From: Lachnospiraceae bacterium
GTDB lineage: Bacteria > Bacillota > Clostridia > Lachnospirales > Lachnospiraceae
DNA length: 64,000 nt
Direction: 5' to 3'
NCBI GenBank assembly: GCA_017431345.1
Contig: JAFRLH010000085.1
Location: forward strand, 1 to 64,000
The translations under genes were made by a program, and so were the position numbers. This document shows, piece by piece, positions 51,010 to 59,432 of this stretch (the stretch's first letter is position 1; each line of letters starts with the position of its first letter). Below the pieces are notes generated by a model. The model had not been told where the DNA came from. It worked only from the letters and a program-made list of their open reading frames with translations, and searched no databases.

Positions 51010-52428
51010 ATGTTAGTTGAAACCAAAGCACGCATCGGCGTCTTCTCCATCGCGCTCGGCGCCTATCTCCCTCAGTTCCCTTCCCTCGTACCTGAATTTG
51101 AAGCCCAGTATGAAGATTTCAAGAAACTCATTCCGGATTCCGTCGAGATCATCGACGGAGGCATCGTGACCACGAAGGAACTGGCCATGGATGCGGGTGA
51201 TAAGTTCCGCGCAGCTGATGTCGATCTTGTCATCCTGCAGCTTCTTACCTACGCCACTTCCTACAACATGCTTCCCGCGATCCGGGATCTGGACGTTCCC
51301 GTTGTCCTTGTGAATATCCAGAAGATGAAGGCTCCGGATTATGAGAATACCGATATCGCGACCTGGCTCGGTACGCTGTATGCCTGCGGAGCTGTCGGCG
51401 AGATGGTCGCCGATCTGGAGAGAGCCGGAAAGAGACACGCCGTCATTACGGGCGTTGCCGAAGGCGGAGATCCGGAAGTGGAAGCGGAGATCGCGGACTG
51501 GTGCAAAGCCGCCCAGGTGCGCCGCAGATTCCGCGATACAAATCTGGCGCAGATCGGAAGGCCTTACCCCGGCATGATGGATCTGTATATCGACGAGACC
51601 AATCTGTATCACAGAATGTCCCTGTATACAAAGCAGTTTGACTGGGAGAAGATGTGGGCGATCGCCGACAACATCACCGATGAAGACGCGATCAGAGCAA
51701 AAGCGCAGGATATTCTGGATACTTTCGATATCGAAGGCGTGAACACAGTAGAACCGATCTGGGAGATGGCAAAATATGTGGTCGCTTTTGAACAGTGGGT
51801 AAGAGATGAGAAGATCGCTTTTGTTGCTTCCCATTACGATGGATTTGCCCAGGGCAAGGCAGGCGTGCTGGACGGCATGCTGATCCCCGCCTTCTCCATG
51901 CTGATCAAGCAGGGCGTTGCCTGCGCCGTGGAAGGGGACATCAAGGTCTCCATGGCGATGTCGATCCTCAAGACGATCTCCGGCATGGGACAGCTTTCTG
52001 AAATGTATTCCATCGACTTCAACGAAGATATCTGCATTATCGGTCATTCCGGATCAGGCGATGCCGACATTTCCGAAAAGAAGCCTACCATGAAGATCGT
52101 TCCGGTATTCCACGGAAAGACCGGCGGCGGATATCTGACTCAGTTCTATCCGCACCTCGGCCCGGTCACTTATCTCGGGATCACGCAGGATAAGGAAGGA
52201 AACTTCAAGTTCGTTGTCGCTGAGGGCGTCAATGAGCCCGGCCCGATCTTCACTTTCGGCGACACAAATATGCGCACAAGATTCACCTGCGGTGCGAAAG
52301 AATTCAACAACAGATGGGCGGAAGCCGGCCCTACGCATCACATGGCAGCTGCATCGGGCAGACATATCGATACGATCCTGAAGGTCGCGAAGATCTTCAA
52401 TGTGCCGGTAGATATTGTGACAAGATAA
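51010..52428 (+). CDS. L-arabinose/L-fucose-isomerase-family protein, probable L-rhamnose isomerase
   Basis: This 472-residue cytoplasmic protein has the fucose/arabinose isomerase layout: an N-terminal Rossmann-like half (VDLVILQLLTYATSY), a middle domain, and a C-terminal catalytic part with the conserved VEGDIKVSMAM, FHGKTGG and GPTHHMAAASG motifs that supply acidic and histidine metal ligands. It is not the classical RhaA fold type as far as motifs show. As it lies between rhamnulokinase and rhaD, and no other isomerase is present, I infer that it converts L-rhamnose to L-rhamnulose; arabinose or fucose isomerase remain alternatives. The start has AAGGAGG. The length is typical for the family. 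Confidence 0.78.
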   Translation: MLVETKARIGVFSIALGAYLPQFPSLVPEFEAQYEDFKKLIPDSVEIIDGGIVTTKELAMDAGDKFRAADVDLVILQLLTYATSYNMLPAIRDLDVPVVLVNIQKMKAPDYENTDIATWLGTLYACGAVGEMVADLERAGKRHAVITGVAEGGDPEVEAEIADWCKAAQVRRRFRDTNLAQIGRPYPGMMDLYIDETNLYHRMSLYTKQFDWEKMWAIADNITDEDAIRAKAQDILDTFDIEGVNTVEPIWEMAKYVVAFEQWVRDEKIAFVASHYDGFAQGKAGVLDGMLIPAFSMLIKQGVACAVEGDIKVSMAMSILKTISGMGQLSEMYSIDFNEDICIIGHSGSGDADISEKKPTMKIVPVFHGKTGGGYLTQFYPHLGPVTYLGITQDKEGNFKFVVAEGVNEPGPIFTFGDTNMRTRFTCGAKEFNNRWAEAGPTHHMAAASGRHIDTILKVAKIFNVPVDIVTR

Positions 52429-52587
52429 CAAATTTATATAATACTGACAATTGCGAAAGAATCCGCATTAAAAAACGCTTTTTCTGCTGCAGCCTAAAGA
52501 ATACTTTGGAATAGTAAAATTTACAGCAGCCTGAAGTGCTCATTTTAAACGATCCTCTCGCAAGCGTTCAGACTTGTGCATATAAAA

Positions 52588-52893
52588 CAAAATATTTTGA
52601 ATTATGGTCTGGTTTGGTGCACAGAAATCTCATTTAAAGAATTTATGGTCTTTTAAAAAATAATATTATGACAAAATAAATCAAAATAATGCTAATATTT
52701 AACCTGTCAGGACAGCAGTCATATAAAATCCAGGACCTAAATCATTAAGAATAGAGAATATGTGCACAGGAAAAGACCATAAAGAAGAAAAAACATTGTT
52801 TCCTGCACAACCTGCATAACCATTCATGATTTGAACAGACAATCACCTGCAAATCTATAAACAGATAAGCAAACATACAGATAAGCAAACATG
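52588..52893. promoter_or_regulatory. AT-rich 487-base control region before rhaD with inverted and tandem repeats
   Basis: No gene is visible from 52429 to 52915. It contains a 12-bp palindrome CAAAATATTTTG (52588-52599); TTTATGGTCTTTT (52642-52654) with an exact inverted copy AAAAGACCATAAA (52771-52783) and a partial copy ATTATGGTCT (52601-52610); and a 16-base tandem duplication CAGATAAGCAAACATR (52862-52893) just before the rhaD ribosome site. Regulator binding with DNA looping is plausible. Confidence 0.5.
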
Positions 52894-52915
52894 CAATCAT
52901 AAAGGAGAAAGAATC

Positions 52916-53743
52916 ATGGCAAAGAACGCGATTTACAATATCAACTGCATCGAAGGTTTCATGCGTATGTGCAATGACGGCTGGCTGCAGGGCTGGCACG
53001 AGCGCAACGGCGGCAATCTCACCTACCGCATGAAGGCTGAGGATATTGAAGCCTGCCGTCCGTATTTCAAGGCACCCGGTGAATGGGTGAACATGGGTGT
53101 TCAGGCAGAGAATCTGGCCGGAGAGTATTTCATCACCACCGGCAGCGGAAAGTTCTTCCGCAATGTGGAGATCCGTCCCTGTGAGAGCTTCGGTATCGTA
53201 GAGATCAATGAAAAAGGAGATTCCTGGCGGATCGTCTGGGGTCTCGAAGGCGCAAAGCCCACCAGTGAATTTCCTTCTCATTTCATGAATCACAGCGTCC
53301 GCAAAGCGGCTACCAATGGTGAGAACCGTGTGATCTATCACCTGCATGCCACAAATGTGATCGCGCTGACCTACGTCCTTCCGCTTACCGACCGCGCTTT
53401 CTCCCGTGCGCTTTGGCAGAGCGCGACCGAATGCCCGGTCGTATTCCCTGAGGGTGTCGGCGTGGTGCCGTGGATGGTTCCCGGCGGCGCAGACATCGCC
53501 ATGGCTACTTCCGAACTGATGAAGACTTATCAGGCAGCGATCTGGGCGCAGCACGGCCTGTTCGCATCCGGCCCGGACTTTGATATCACTTTCGGCCTTG
53601 CACATACGATCGAGAAGAGCGCAGAGATCTACTGGAAAGTGCTTGCGACCGGACAGCCGATCCTGCAGACCATCACGGATGATGCGCTCCGTGCGATCGC
53701 AAAGGATTTCGGGGTACAGCTGAACGAAGCATTTCTCGACTGA
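52916..53743 (+). CDS. rhaD: Rhamnulose-1-phosphate aldolase
   Basis: This 275-residue class II (zinc) aldolase cleaves L-rhamnulose-1-phosphate to dihydroxyacetone phosphate and L-lactaldehyde in the cytoplasm. Characteristic motifs are the N-terminal GWHERNGGNLTYR, FITTGSGKFFRN for phosphate binding, LEGAKPTSEFPSHF with the catalytic glutamate, YHLHATN with two zinc histidines, and AQHGLFASG with the third. The length equals known RhaD proteins. The start is ATG 52916 with AAAGGAG. It completes the rhamnose pathway with the kinase and isomerase upstream; a strong terminator follows. Confidence 0.94.
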   Translation: MAKNAIYNINCIEGFMRMCNDGWLQGWHERNGGNLTYRMKAEDIEACRPYFKAPGEWVNMGVQAENLAGEYFITTGSGKFFRNVEIRPCESFGIVEINEKGDSWRIVWGLEGAKPTSEFPSHFMNHSVRKAATNGENRVIYHLHATNVIALTYVLPLTDRAFSRALWQSATECPVVFPEGVGVVPWMVPGGADIAMATSELMKTYQAAIWAQHGLFASGPDFDITFGLAHTIEKSAEIYWKVLATGQPILQTITDDALRAIAKDFGVQLNEAFLD

Positions 53744-53784
53744 TTTTTCCTGCATTTCATCCGGAATAAATGAATATCCATAAT

Positions 53785-53810
53785 AAAACGCTCCTTCGGG
53801 AGCGTTTTTC
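53785..53810 (+). terminator. Intrinsic terminator after rhaD
   Basis: A perfect 10-bp stem AAAACGCTCC / GGAGCGTTTT with a TTCG tetraloop is followed by T-rich sequence, 42 bases after the rhaD stop. Confidence 0.92.
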
Positions 53811-53841
53811 CGCTTTGTGAAAAGCCATGATGCCGAAAGGC

Positions 53842-53870
53842 TTGCAGATATTGAAATTAAATATTATTAT
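53842..53870 (+). promoter_or_regulatory. Promoter of the symporter fusion gene
   Basis: TTGCAG (53842-53847) and TATTAT (53865-53870) are separated by exactly 17 bases, 54 bases before the start codon. Confidence 0.65.
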
Positions 53871-53923
53871 GAACTGTAAGACAACGCTGCCTCTGCAGAG
53901 AGAAACGTTTTGGGAGCAGATTC

Positions 53924-55516
53924 ATGAAGAAAAGAGAGAACCGGACAATCAAATTTCCTGCAGCTGAAGAAAGTTTTAAAGACGCCGGCTCGTTCATCAA
54001 CCAGTGCCTGTCGTCAGAAGCTGTCAGCAATGAGATCATTTCCGAGACCATGCTGGTTTTTGAAGCCATTTTTCATAATTACCTTGCGCAGGGACTTGGT
54101 CAGAATAAAACGATGCGTCTGTCCTTTTTGAAAAAGTTCGGCGAGCTGGTGTTCAACATTGAATTCGAAGGGAGAATGCTGTATCTGTTCACGGATGAGG
54201 ATTCGCCGGAGAACAGGATTTTAAGAGCTTATGAAGACAGGATCGGATCCTATTACCGTTCTGGGATCAATACTGCCCAGATCACTGTAAAGAGAGTGTA
54301 TCTGACTTCCATTATCTACTGCACCGTCGGGCTCCTTCTTGCCCTTTTGATATTCAAACCGATCCTGTTATGGATGCCGGTACGTCCAAGGATGATGATA
54401 ATGGGAGATGTATTGGTTCCCTGTACGATCCTGTTCGGCAATGCCGCGCTTATGATCGGTGCACCGGTGACGTTCTTTTCCCTGGTGAAAAACCTTATCC
54501 AGATCAACATTGTTTCGACAAGGGGTTCGGACATCCGCAAACTGCAGGTGAAATCCGTTATGAACTCATTGGCAGCCATTTTTTTTGCTGCTGTTGCGGG
54601 GTGTCTTCTGCTCCAACAGTTCATTCTGCACGAACAGACAGTAAAAACGGATATCGTCGATTCATTTCAAAAAGCATTGTTCAATCTGATCACGGGATCG
54701 ATTCCCGCAAGCATTTTTGAACCTTTTGAATCGATTTCCCCGATTCCGCTGATCGTTCTGGCTCTGCTTCTGACCTATGTGGCCTGTTCATCCGGAAGAT
54801 ACTTCAACAAGCTGGAAGAGATCGTGAATATATGCTATACCGTCTTCTCGAAAATGCTCGGGCTGATCCTGTTCACGCTTCCGGCCGCCACTTTCATAAC
54901 GTTTCTTACTGCCCTTCTGGTCGAAGACTACAGCAATCTGGTCATGATCCTGAAAGCCGTACTGATCATCGATGTCTGTATGTTCATCTATTCACTGATC
55001 TACCTGTACAGGCTGAAAAGCAGCGGTATCAAAGTAATACCGTTCCTGAAGAAACTGTTTCCCCTCCTCCTGGAAAACCTGCGGATCAATTCTGCCATTG
55101 ATGCGGTTCCCTTTAATATACGGTACTGCACCAGACATTTCGGAATGAACAGGAAGCGCCTTGAAAAATCACTCCCCGTCCTTGCCGAGATCAATCTGGA
55201 GGGAAATTGTCTGCTGCTCATGATGATCGGTATGTTCGTCCTGTTTGGCTCAGGAGAGTCTGCGAAATGGTACGTGATCGCCATCATCGCTTTTCTGGTC
55301 TTGTTCCTGTCGCTTGGCGCGCCGAATCAGCCCGGATCTATACTGATCGGATCACTGATCATCATGAAGTATCTTGGTTACGAAGATCCTGTCGAAATCG
55401 CCATTTATATGGAGGTGGCTTTCGGTATCTTCCAGAATATCCTGAATGTGATCGGAGATGTGATCCAGATGGCAATTTATGAACAGCAGGGGGAGAGCGC
55501 TTCCCTGCTGAAATAA
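53924..55516 (+). CDS. SLC1/DAACS-family symporter with N-terminal ATPase-like domain
   Basis: This 530-residue protein has two parts. Residues 1-110 are soluble and resemble the anti-sigma/HATPase_c_2 fold (IKFPAAEESFKDAGSFI, then SETMLVFEAIFHNY in place of the N-box), but the G-boxes are not seen, so nucleotide binding is doubtful. From about residue 125 there are roughly eight helices with dicarboxylate/amino acid:cation symporter traits: re-entrant-loop sequence ITGSIPASIF, a Ser/Thr-rich stretch, and LPVLAEINLEGN followed by APNQPGSILIG near the C-terminus. Members take up glutamate, aspartate, serine or C4-dicarboxylates with Na+ or H+. The soluble part may regulate transport. The start has GGGAGCAG. 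Confidence 0.72.
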   Translation: MKKRENRTIKFPAAEESFKDAGSFINQCLSSEAVSNEIISETMLVFEAIFHNYLAQGLGQNKTMRLSFLKKFGELVFNIEFEGRMLYLFTDEDSPENRILRAYEDRIGSYYRSGINTAQITVKRVYLTSIIYCTVGLLLALLIFKPILLWMPVRPRMMIMGDVLVPCTILFGNAALMIGAPVTFFSLVKNLIQINIVSTRGSDIRKLQVKSVMNSLAAIFFAAVAGCLLLQQFILHEQTVKTDIVDSFQKALFNLITGSIPASIFEPFESISPIPLIVLALLLTYVACSSGRYFNKLEEIVNICYTVFSKMLGLILFTLPAATFITFLTALLVEDYSNLVMILKAVLIIDVCMFIYSLIYLYRLKSSGIKVIPFLKKLFPLLLENLRINSAIDAVPFNIRYCTRHFGMNRKRLEKSLPVLAEINLEGNCLLLMMIGMFVLFGSGESAKWYVIAIIAFLVLFLSLGAPNQPGSILIGSLIIMKYLGYEDPVEIAIYMEVAFGIFQNILNVIGDVIQMAIYEQQGESASLLK

Positions 55517-55527
55517 TACCCCAAGGT

Positions 55528-57042
55528 TTAAAGCGTCAGTTTTATGATCTCCTGCCGGAGGCTGTCATCGCGGTCCTTCAGCAGGAGCATTTTATTATAT
55601 CTGTCATACGCTGCGCTGCCGTGACCGCCTGCGAACCGCAGGCAGTCTCTGTCCGCATTCAGTTCCGTCATCAGCATGACCATCTCATGGCCTGCGCCAT
55701 AGACATGCTCCAGAAACGCAAATATATTTGCAAGTTCACGCTCGGTCTTAAGACCGAGCTTTTCTCTTGCATCCTCCCTGGCGGAGAACCAGCCTCTGGC
55801 AAATTCAAAGGAGCTGTTCTCCGGGCTTCCGGAAGAACTTCCTGCATCTGCGGGAAGCAGATCACCGAGTTCCTTTAATGCAGCAGCAGTCAGCCGCAGG
55901 ATCTTTGCCGCTTCCCGGCTGATCATGCCGGCATCCTGTTTCCGTTCCAGTTCCTCAGACAGTGCATTTCGTTTTCCGTAAACAAAAGAAGCGCCGTCCT
56001 CTGCATGGACCGGATATTTCATTTCCGCCAGGATGCCGAACAGTTTTTCCTGCACTGCAGTCCGTTCGTTGTAAGCTGCCAGATCTCTGTGAACGCCGTC
56101 TGCCAGCAGCCGGATCAGGCTGAATTTCTCATCAAACGGGATCTCCTGCAGCGCAGCCGGATCAGGCAGGTATTTCCCGGCAATAATATCATCGATCCGA
56201 TACACTTCACTGTATTTTCTGTAAAGATCATAATAGACTGCGAAATCCCGCGCGATCTGCGCATCCTGCAGATACTGGACCGTCATTTTTTCGGTGACAG
56301 CTTCTCCCATGGCTTCATACGCAAAGATCATCCGGGAAAGGTCTTCCCAGCCTCTGGCCGTCACAAAATGCCTTCCGTCTACTTCCGTCCTGATGACATA
56401 AAAATGCTGCTTTTTGATATTCAGATAGGAGAGGATCGAACCGTGGACGTGATTGGCGGCGGCATATTCTTTCCAGACGGAAAAATCCGCTTCGATCTCC
56501 ATCTTTTTGACACGGTCCAGTGTAACGATATCAAATTCCCTGGCGGAACGGTTGTACTGCGGCTGATTTCCTGCTGTCACGATGATCCATCCGTCCGGTA
56601 CATGATGGGTTCCGAAAGTCTTATACTGCAGGAACTGGAGCATGGTCGGCGCAAGGGTCTCCGAAACGCAGTTGATCTCATCCAGGAACAGGATCCCTTC
56701 CTGCACGCCGGTCTTTTCGATCTTGTCATAAACAGAAGCAACGATTTCACTCATCGTATATTCTGTTACAGCCTGTTCCTTCCCGCCAAACGACTTGTGT
56801 GAGATCATGGGCAGGCCGATCGCACTTTGACGCGTATGATGCGTGATCGTATAGGCGACCAGGCCGATCCCGCATTCTTCCGCGATCTGTTCCATCACGG
56901 CAGTTTTGCCGATACCGGGCGGGCCGATCAACAGGATCGGACGCTGCTGCTCAAACGGAATCTCATAAGCTCCGGTCTCATCTTTTCTCTGATAAGCGCG
57001 GATCGTGCGGATCATTTCTTCTTTTGCTTCTTTTATATTCAT
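55528..57042 (-). CDS. MoxR-type AAA+ ATPase
   Basis: This 504-residue cytoplasmic ATPase has Walker A GPPGIGKT (residues 40-47), Walker B ILFLDEIN (D121, E122) and a sensor-1-like TAGNQP, all in the MoxR order. A 200-residue C-terminal part is helical and of unknown fold. MoxR ATPases work with VWA-domain partners as chaperones that remodel or activate protein complexes. The VWA-like gene lies 42 bases upstream on the same strand. The start is the ATG whose complement is at 57040-57042, preceded by CGGAGTG. It is the last gene of a three-gene unit and converges with the symporter gene, leaving 11 bases between. Confidence 0.85.
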   Translation of the reverse strand: MNIKEAKEEMIRTIRAYQRKDETGAYEIPFEQQRPILLIGPPGIGKTAVMEQIAEECGIGLVAYTITHHTRQSAIGLPMISHKSFGGKEQAVTEYTMSEIVASVYDKIEKTGVQEGILFLDEINCVSETLAPTMLQFLQYKTFGTHHVPDGWIIVTAGNQPQYNRSAREFDIVTLDRVKKMEIEADFSVWKEYAAANHVHGSILSYLNIKKQHFYVIRTEVDGRHFVTARGWEDLSRMIFAYEAMGEAVTEKMTVQYLQDAQIARDFAVYYDLYRKYSEVYRIDDIIAGKYLPDPAALQEIPFDEKFSLIRLLADGVHRDLAAYNERTAVQEKLFGILAEMKYPVHAEDGASFVYGKRNALSEELERKQDAGMISREAAKILRLTAAALKELGDLLPADAGSSSGSPENSSFEFARGWFSAREDAREKLGLKTERELANIFAFLEHVYGAGHEMVMLMTELNADRDCLRFAGGHGSAAYDRYNKMLLLKDRDDSLRQEIIKLTL

Positions 57043-57084
57043 TGTTTATCACTCCGTTAAGTGCTGTGCATCTGGTGAGCAGGA

Positions 57085-58383
57085 TCAGACATACAGTTTG
57101 ACAGCCCAGTCGGGAACGCCGGTATCGTCGTGATCCAGGTCTTTGCAGAAGACGAAAGCGGTATCATAGGCCGTCGGGTCCTCCGGAAATGTTCCGTATC
57201 CGTCGGTGAAATACATCAGGCCGCGCAGATCATTGAGCTTTCCGCGCCGGATCAGATCATCCACATAAGTGAAGACCGGCCGGAAATCCGTGCCCATGCC
57301 CCCTTTGATCTCCAGTCCGTCAGAATACTTCCTGAGATCATTGACATCCGAAATCAGGATATCATGCTGCACCTGGTCGTCGCATTCGATCAGATGAATC
57401 TGGACATGATGGAAAAACGTTTCCTGCGCGGAGAGGATCGCGGCAGTGCCGTTCAGGAACTCCTGCAGCTGCTCCTGCCTGGTGGAAGCAGAAGTATCCA
57501 CTGCGATCACGAGTTGGTCGATCCCGACTTCTTCCCGGTATTCATTCTCCTCGATCAGCGGCATGTTGCCGAACATCTCGATCCCGAAGTTGTAATACCC
57601 GTAATCGAACCCGTCCGGATCGATCCGCACTTCTTCGCGGATCGTCATGAACCGCCGCAGGAACTCCCGGTAATCCGTTTTATCATCCTCTTCGAACGAA
57701 AGGAGCCAGGAGAGACTGCCTTTGTCGGAAGAAGCTTCATTCCCGGATACGGCTGCCATTTCTTTCGTATCCTTCGCGCGGTCATCCCATTTCTGCTCTC
57801 TGGAAGAACGGGACGGACCGTCTTTGTTATCCGGCGGATCATTCTTCAGTTCTGCCCAGAAATGATGGTCATCCCGCCGGAATTCCGCAGCCAGCTTCAG
57901 AAGCATATCATAGCCGGGCATGTTTTCCGTATAATACTGATAGATCCTCGGTGCAGTCAGGATCTGTACGTTTTCCTGCAGCTCCCTGTAGACTGATTCC
58001 CGGAAATCACTTGGAATCCTGTACAGGATCTTCTCGTCAATACTGTCGATCAGCGCTTCGGCCGCAATGTCTGAACAGATGTCGAACAGATCGCCGTCCC
58101 TGAAATTTTCTTTCATGAAAGGATGTTTGAACAGACAGTGGATCAGCATCTGCATATATTCCCTGGTAAGGCTCCCCGGATCCTCCAGGTACATCCTGAA
58201 AAGATGATTCGGATTGAAACGGATCGACTCCGTATCTGTCCCGGCTGTCCGCGTACTCAGATCCATCCGGAAGCCGAGCGCATCCAGCGCCGGTCCCATG
58301 ATCCGCAGGTTCACGTAAAGCGCCGTACGGATCGACTGCAGGATCCGGATCCCGGCATTCTCAAGTTCTTCTCTGGATCTCAT
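57085..58383 (-). CDS. VWA-like protein with metallopeptidase-like N-terminal region (DUF2201 type)
   Basis: This 432-residue cytoplasmic protein pairs with the MoxR ATPase. The C-terminal VWA-like domain carries a complete MIDAS: D296-T-S298-A-S300, T365 in GMGTDF and D394 in YFTDGYG. The N-terminal 170 residues match the putative metallopeptidase half of DUF2201 proteins, but the zinc motif is altered: LIHCLFKHPF replaces a standard H-E-x-x-H, so peptidase activity is questionable. A charged, disordered stretch (about 180-225) joins the halves. The start codon overlaps the stop of the LRR gene by four bases (ATGA) and has CGGAGG eight bases before it. The target of the ATPase/VWA pair is unknown. 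Confidence 0.82.
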   Translation of the reverse strand: MRSREELENAGIRILQSIRTALYVNLRIMGPALDALGFRMDLSTRTAGTDTESIRFNPNHLFRMYLEDPGSLTREYMQMLIHCLFKHPFMKENFRDGDLFDICSDIAAEALIDSIDEKILYRIPSDFRESVYRELQENVQILTAPRIYQYYTENMPGYDMLLKLAAEFRRDDHHFWAELKNDPPDNKDGPSRSSREQKWDDRAKDTKEMAAVSGNEASSDKGSLSWLLSFEEDDKTDYREFLRRFMTIREEVRIDPDGFDYGYYNFGIEMFGNMPLIEENEYREEVGIDQLVIAVDTSASTRQEQLQEFLNGTAAILSAQETFFHHVQIHLIECDDQVQHDILISDVNDLRKYSDGLEIKGGMGTDFRPVFTYVDDLIRRGKLNDLRGLMYFTDGYGTFPEDPTAYDTAFVFCKDLDHDDTGVPDWAVKLYV

Positions 58384-59240
58384 AAGGAAAGCCTCCGGGA
58401 CGTTCTTTCCCCGGCTGTCACACCGAGGAGCATGGAAACCATCATCGTTTTGCCGGCAGCAGAAGCATATTCCGCTGCTTCAGACGCTGCTTCATTGCTC
58501 AGCAGCCGGTCCTTTAAGAGCTGCTCAAGCCAGTCTGTCCTGTCGTGATCCACGGCAAGCTTTACAGCAGCACCGTCATTTTCCCGGATATAAGCGGCAT
58601 ACGATTCACGGGCCTGTTCGCTCAGTGAATAAGGATACGAAAGCCGCTCCAGAGCGGTCTCTGCGGCAAGCTTTACATTAACTGCTGCCAGCCTGTCGAA
58701 CATCCTGTCATATTCCCTGAAGCTGATCCCGTTCTTGTTCACACATTCCCTGTAGGTAAAGCCCGTGCCGACGATGCTGGAATGAAAGGCCCTGGCGAAT
58801 GTGTCTTCCGTAAAATCAAGAACATAATCCGGGAAGAGCAGCCGTGCGTCTCCGTCCGGCAGATGCAGGAAGAAACGCATGGTCCGGTCGCTCTCTGCGA
58901 GGAGATCGCGCAGAATAGAATACCGTTCGTTGTACAGCTCGATTTCGATCTCTTCAAGCGCAGTGCATTGCCTGAAAGCGCCGTCATAGTAGTCCGCAAT
59001 GCTGTCGTAAAGACTTAGTCTTTTAAGCCCGGTGCAGGCGTAGAAAGCAAACAGTCCCAGCGATCTCAGCGTCCCCGGCAGCCGGACGTAAAGGAGATCT
59101 TTCCTTCTGGAAAAGGCGGATTTGGCAACCGCACGGACAGGAAAATGGTCAATGCAATCGGGGATCTGAAGATGCCTGACTGTACCCTCATATCCCGTGA
59201 TCGTTACTTCATTGTTGATCGTCTCATAAAGAAAAGCCAT
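58380..59240 (-). CDS. BspA-like leucine-rich repeat protein with ankyrin-like tail
   Basis: This 286-residue protein has no signal peptide. Residues 10-130 contain BspA-type leucine-rich repeats (IPDCIDHFPVRAVAKSAFS, LYVRLPGTLRSLGLFAFYAC, LKRLSLYDSIADYYDGAFRQ), a fold used for protein binding. The C-terminal 80 residues form helical pairs like ankyrin repeats. It is the first gene of the minus-strand operon; its stop overlaps the VWA start. I chose the ATG at complement 59238-59240, with AGGAAGAGG upstream, over a TTG 36 bases earlier. A role as adaptor or target-recognition subunit for the MoxR/VWA pair is inference from operon structure. Confidence 0.78.
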   Translation of the reverse strand: MAFLYETINNEVTITGYEGTVRHLQIPDCIDHFPVRAVAKSAFSRRKDLLYVRLPGTLRSLGLFAFYACTGLKRLSLYDSIADYYDGAFRQCTALEEIEIELYNERYSILRDLLAESDRTMRFFLHLPDGDARLLFPDYVLDFTEDTFARAFHSSIVGTGFTYRECVNKNGISFREYDRMFDRLAAVNVKLAAETALERLSYPYSLSEQARESYAAYIRENDGAAVKLAVDHDRTDWLEQLLKDRLLSNEAASEAAEYASAAGKTMMVSMLLGVTAGERTSRRLSL

Positions 59241-59394
59241 GGAGAAGCCTCTTCCTGCCGGATTTTTATGGATCAAGCTTTTGTTCCATTAATAATATAT
59301 CATAAATAAATCCCGGCAAAAACACAATGCAAATTACAGATTCCTGTATTTCATACCGGACAATCAAAAAAATGAAGATTTGCATGGACAGGTT

Positions 59395-59423
59395 TTGACA
59401 TGAGGATAACTGTGGCGTAGAAT
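59395..59423 (+). promoter_or_regulatory. Promoter of the MMPL operon, predicting a leaderless message
   Basis: A perfect TTGACA (59395-59400), a 17-base spacer and TAGAAT (59418-59423) place transcription start near 59430, three bases before the ATG at 59433. No ribosome site precedes the ATG. Confidence 0.7.
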
Positions 59424-59432
59424 ACTTTTATC

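Noticed and set aside
52745..53755. Minus-strand 336-codon frame opposite rhaD
   Set aside because: It lacks a ribosome site and has shadow-type composition, and rhaD on the plus strand has all family motifs.
56005..57996. Plus-strand open frames of 265 and 288 codons opposite the MoxR and VWA genes
   Set aside because: They lack ribosome sites and domains; the minus strand carries intact Walker and MIDAS motifs.
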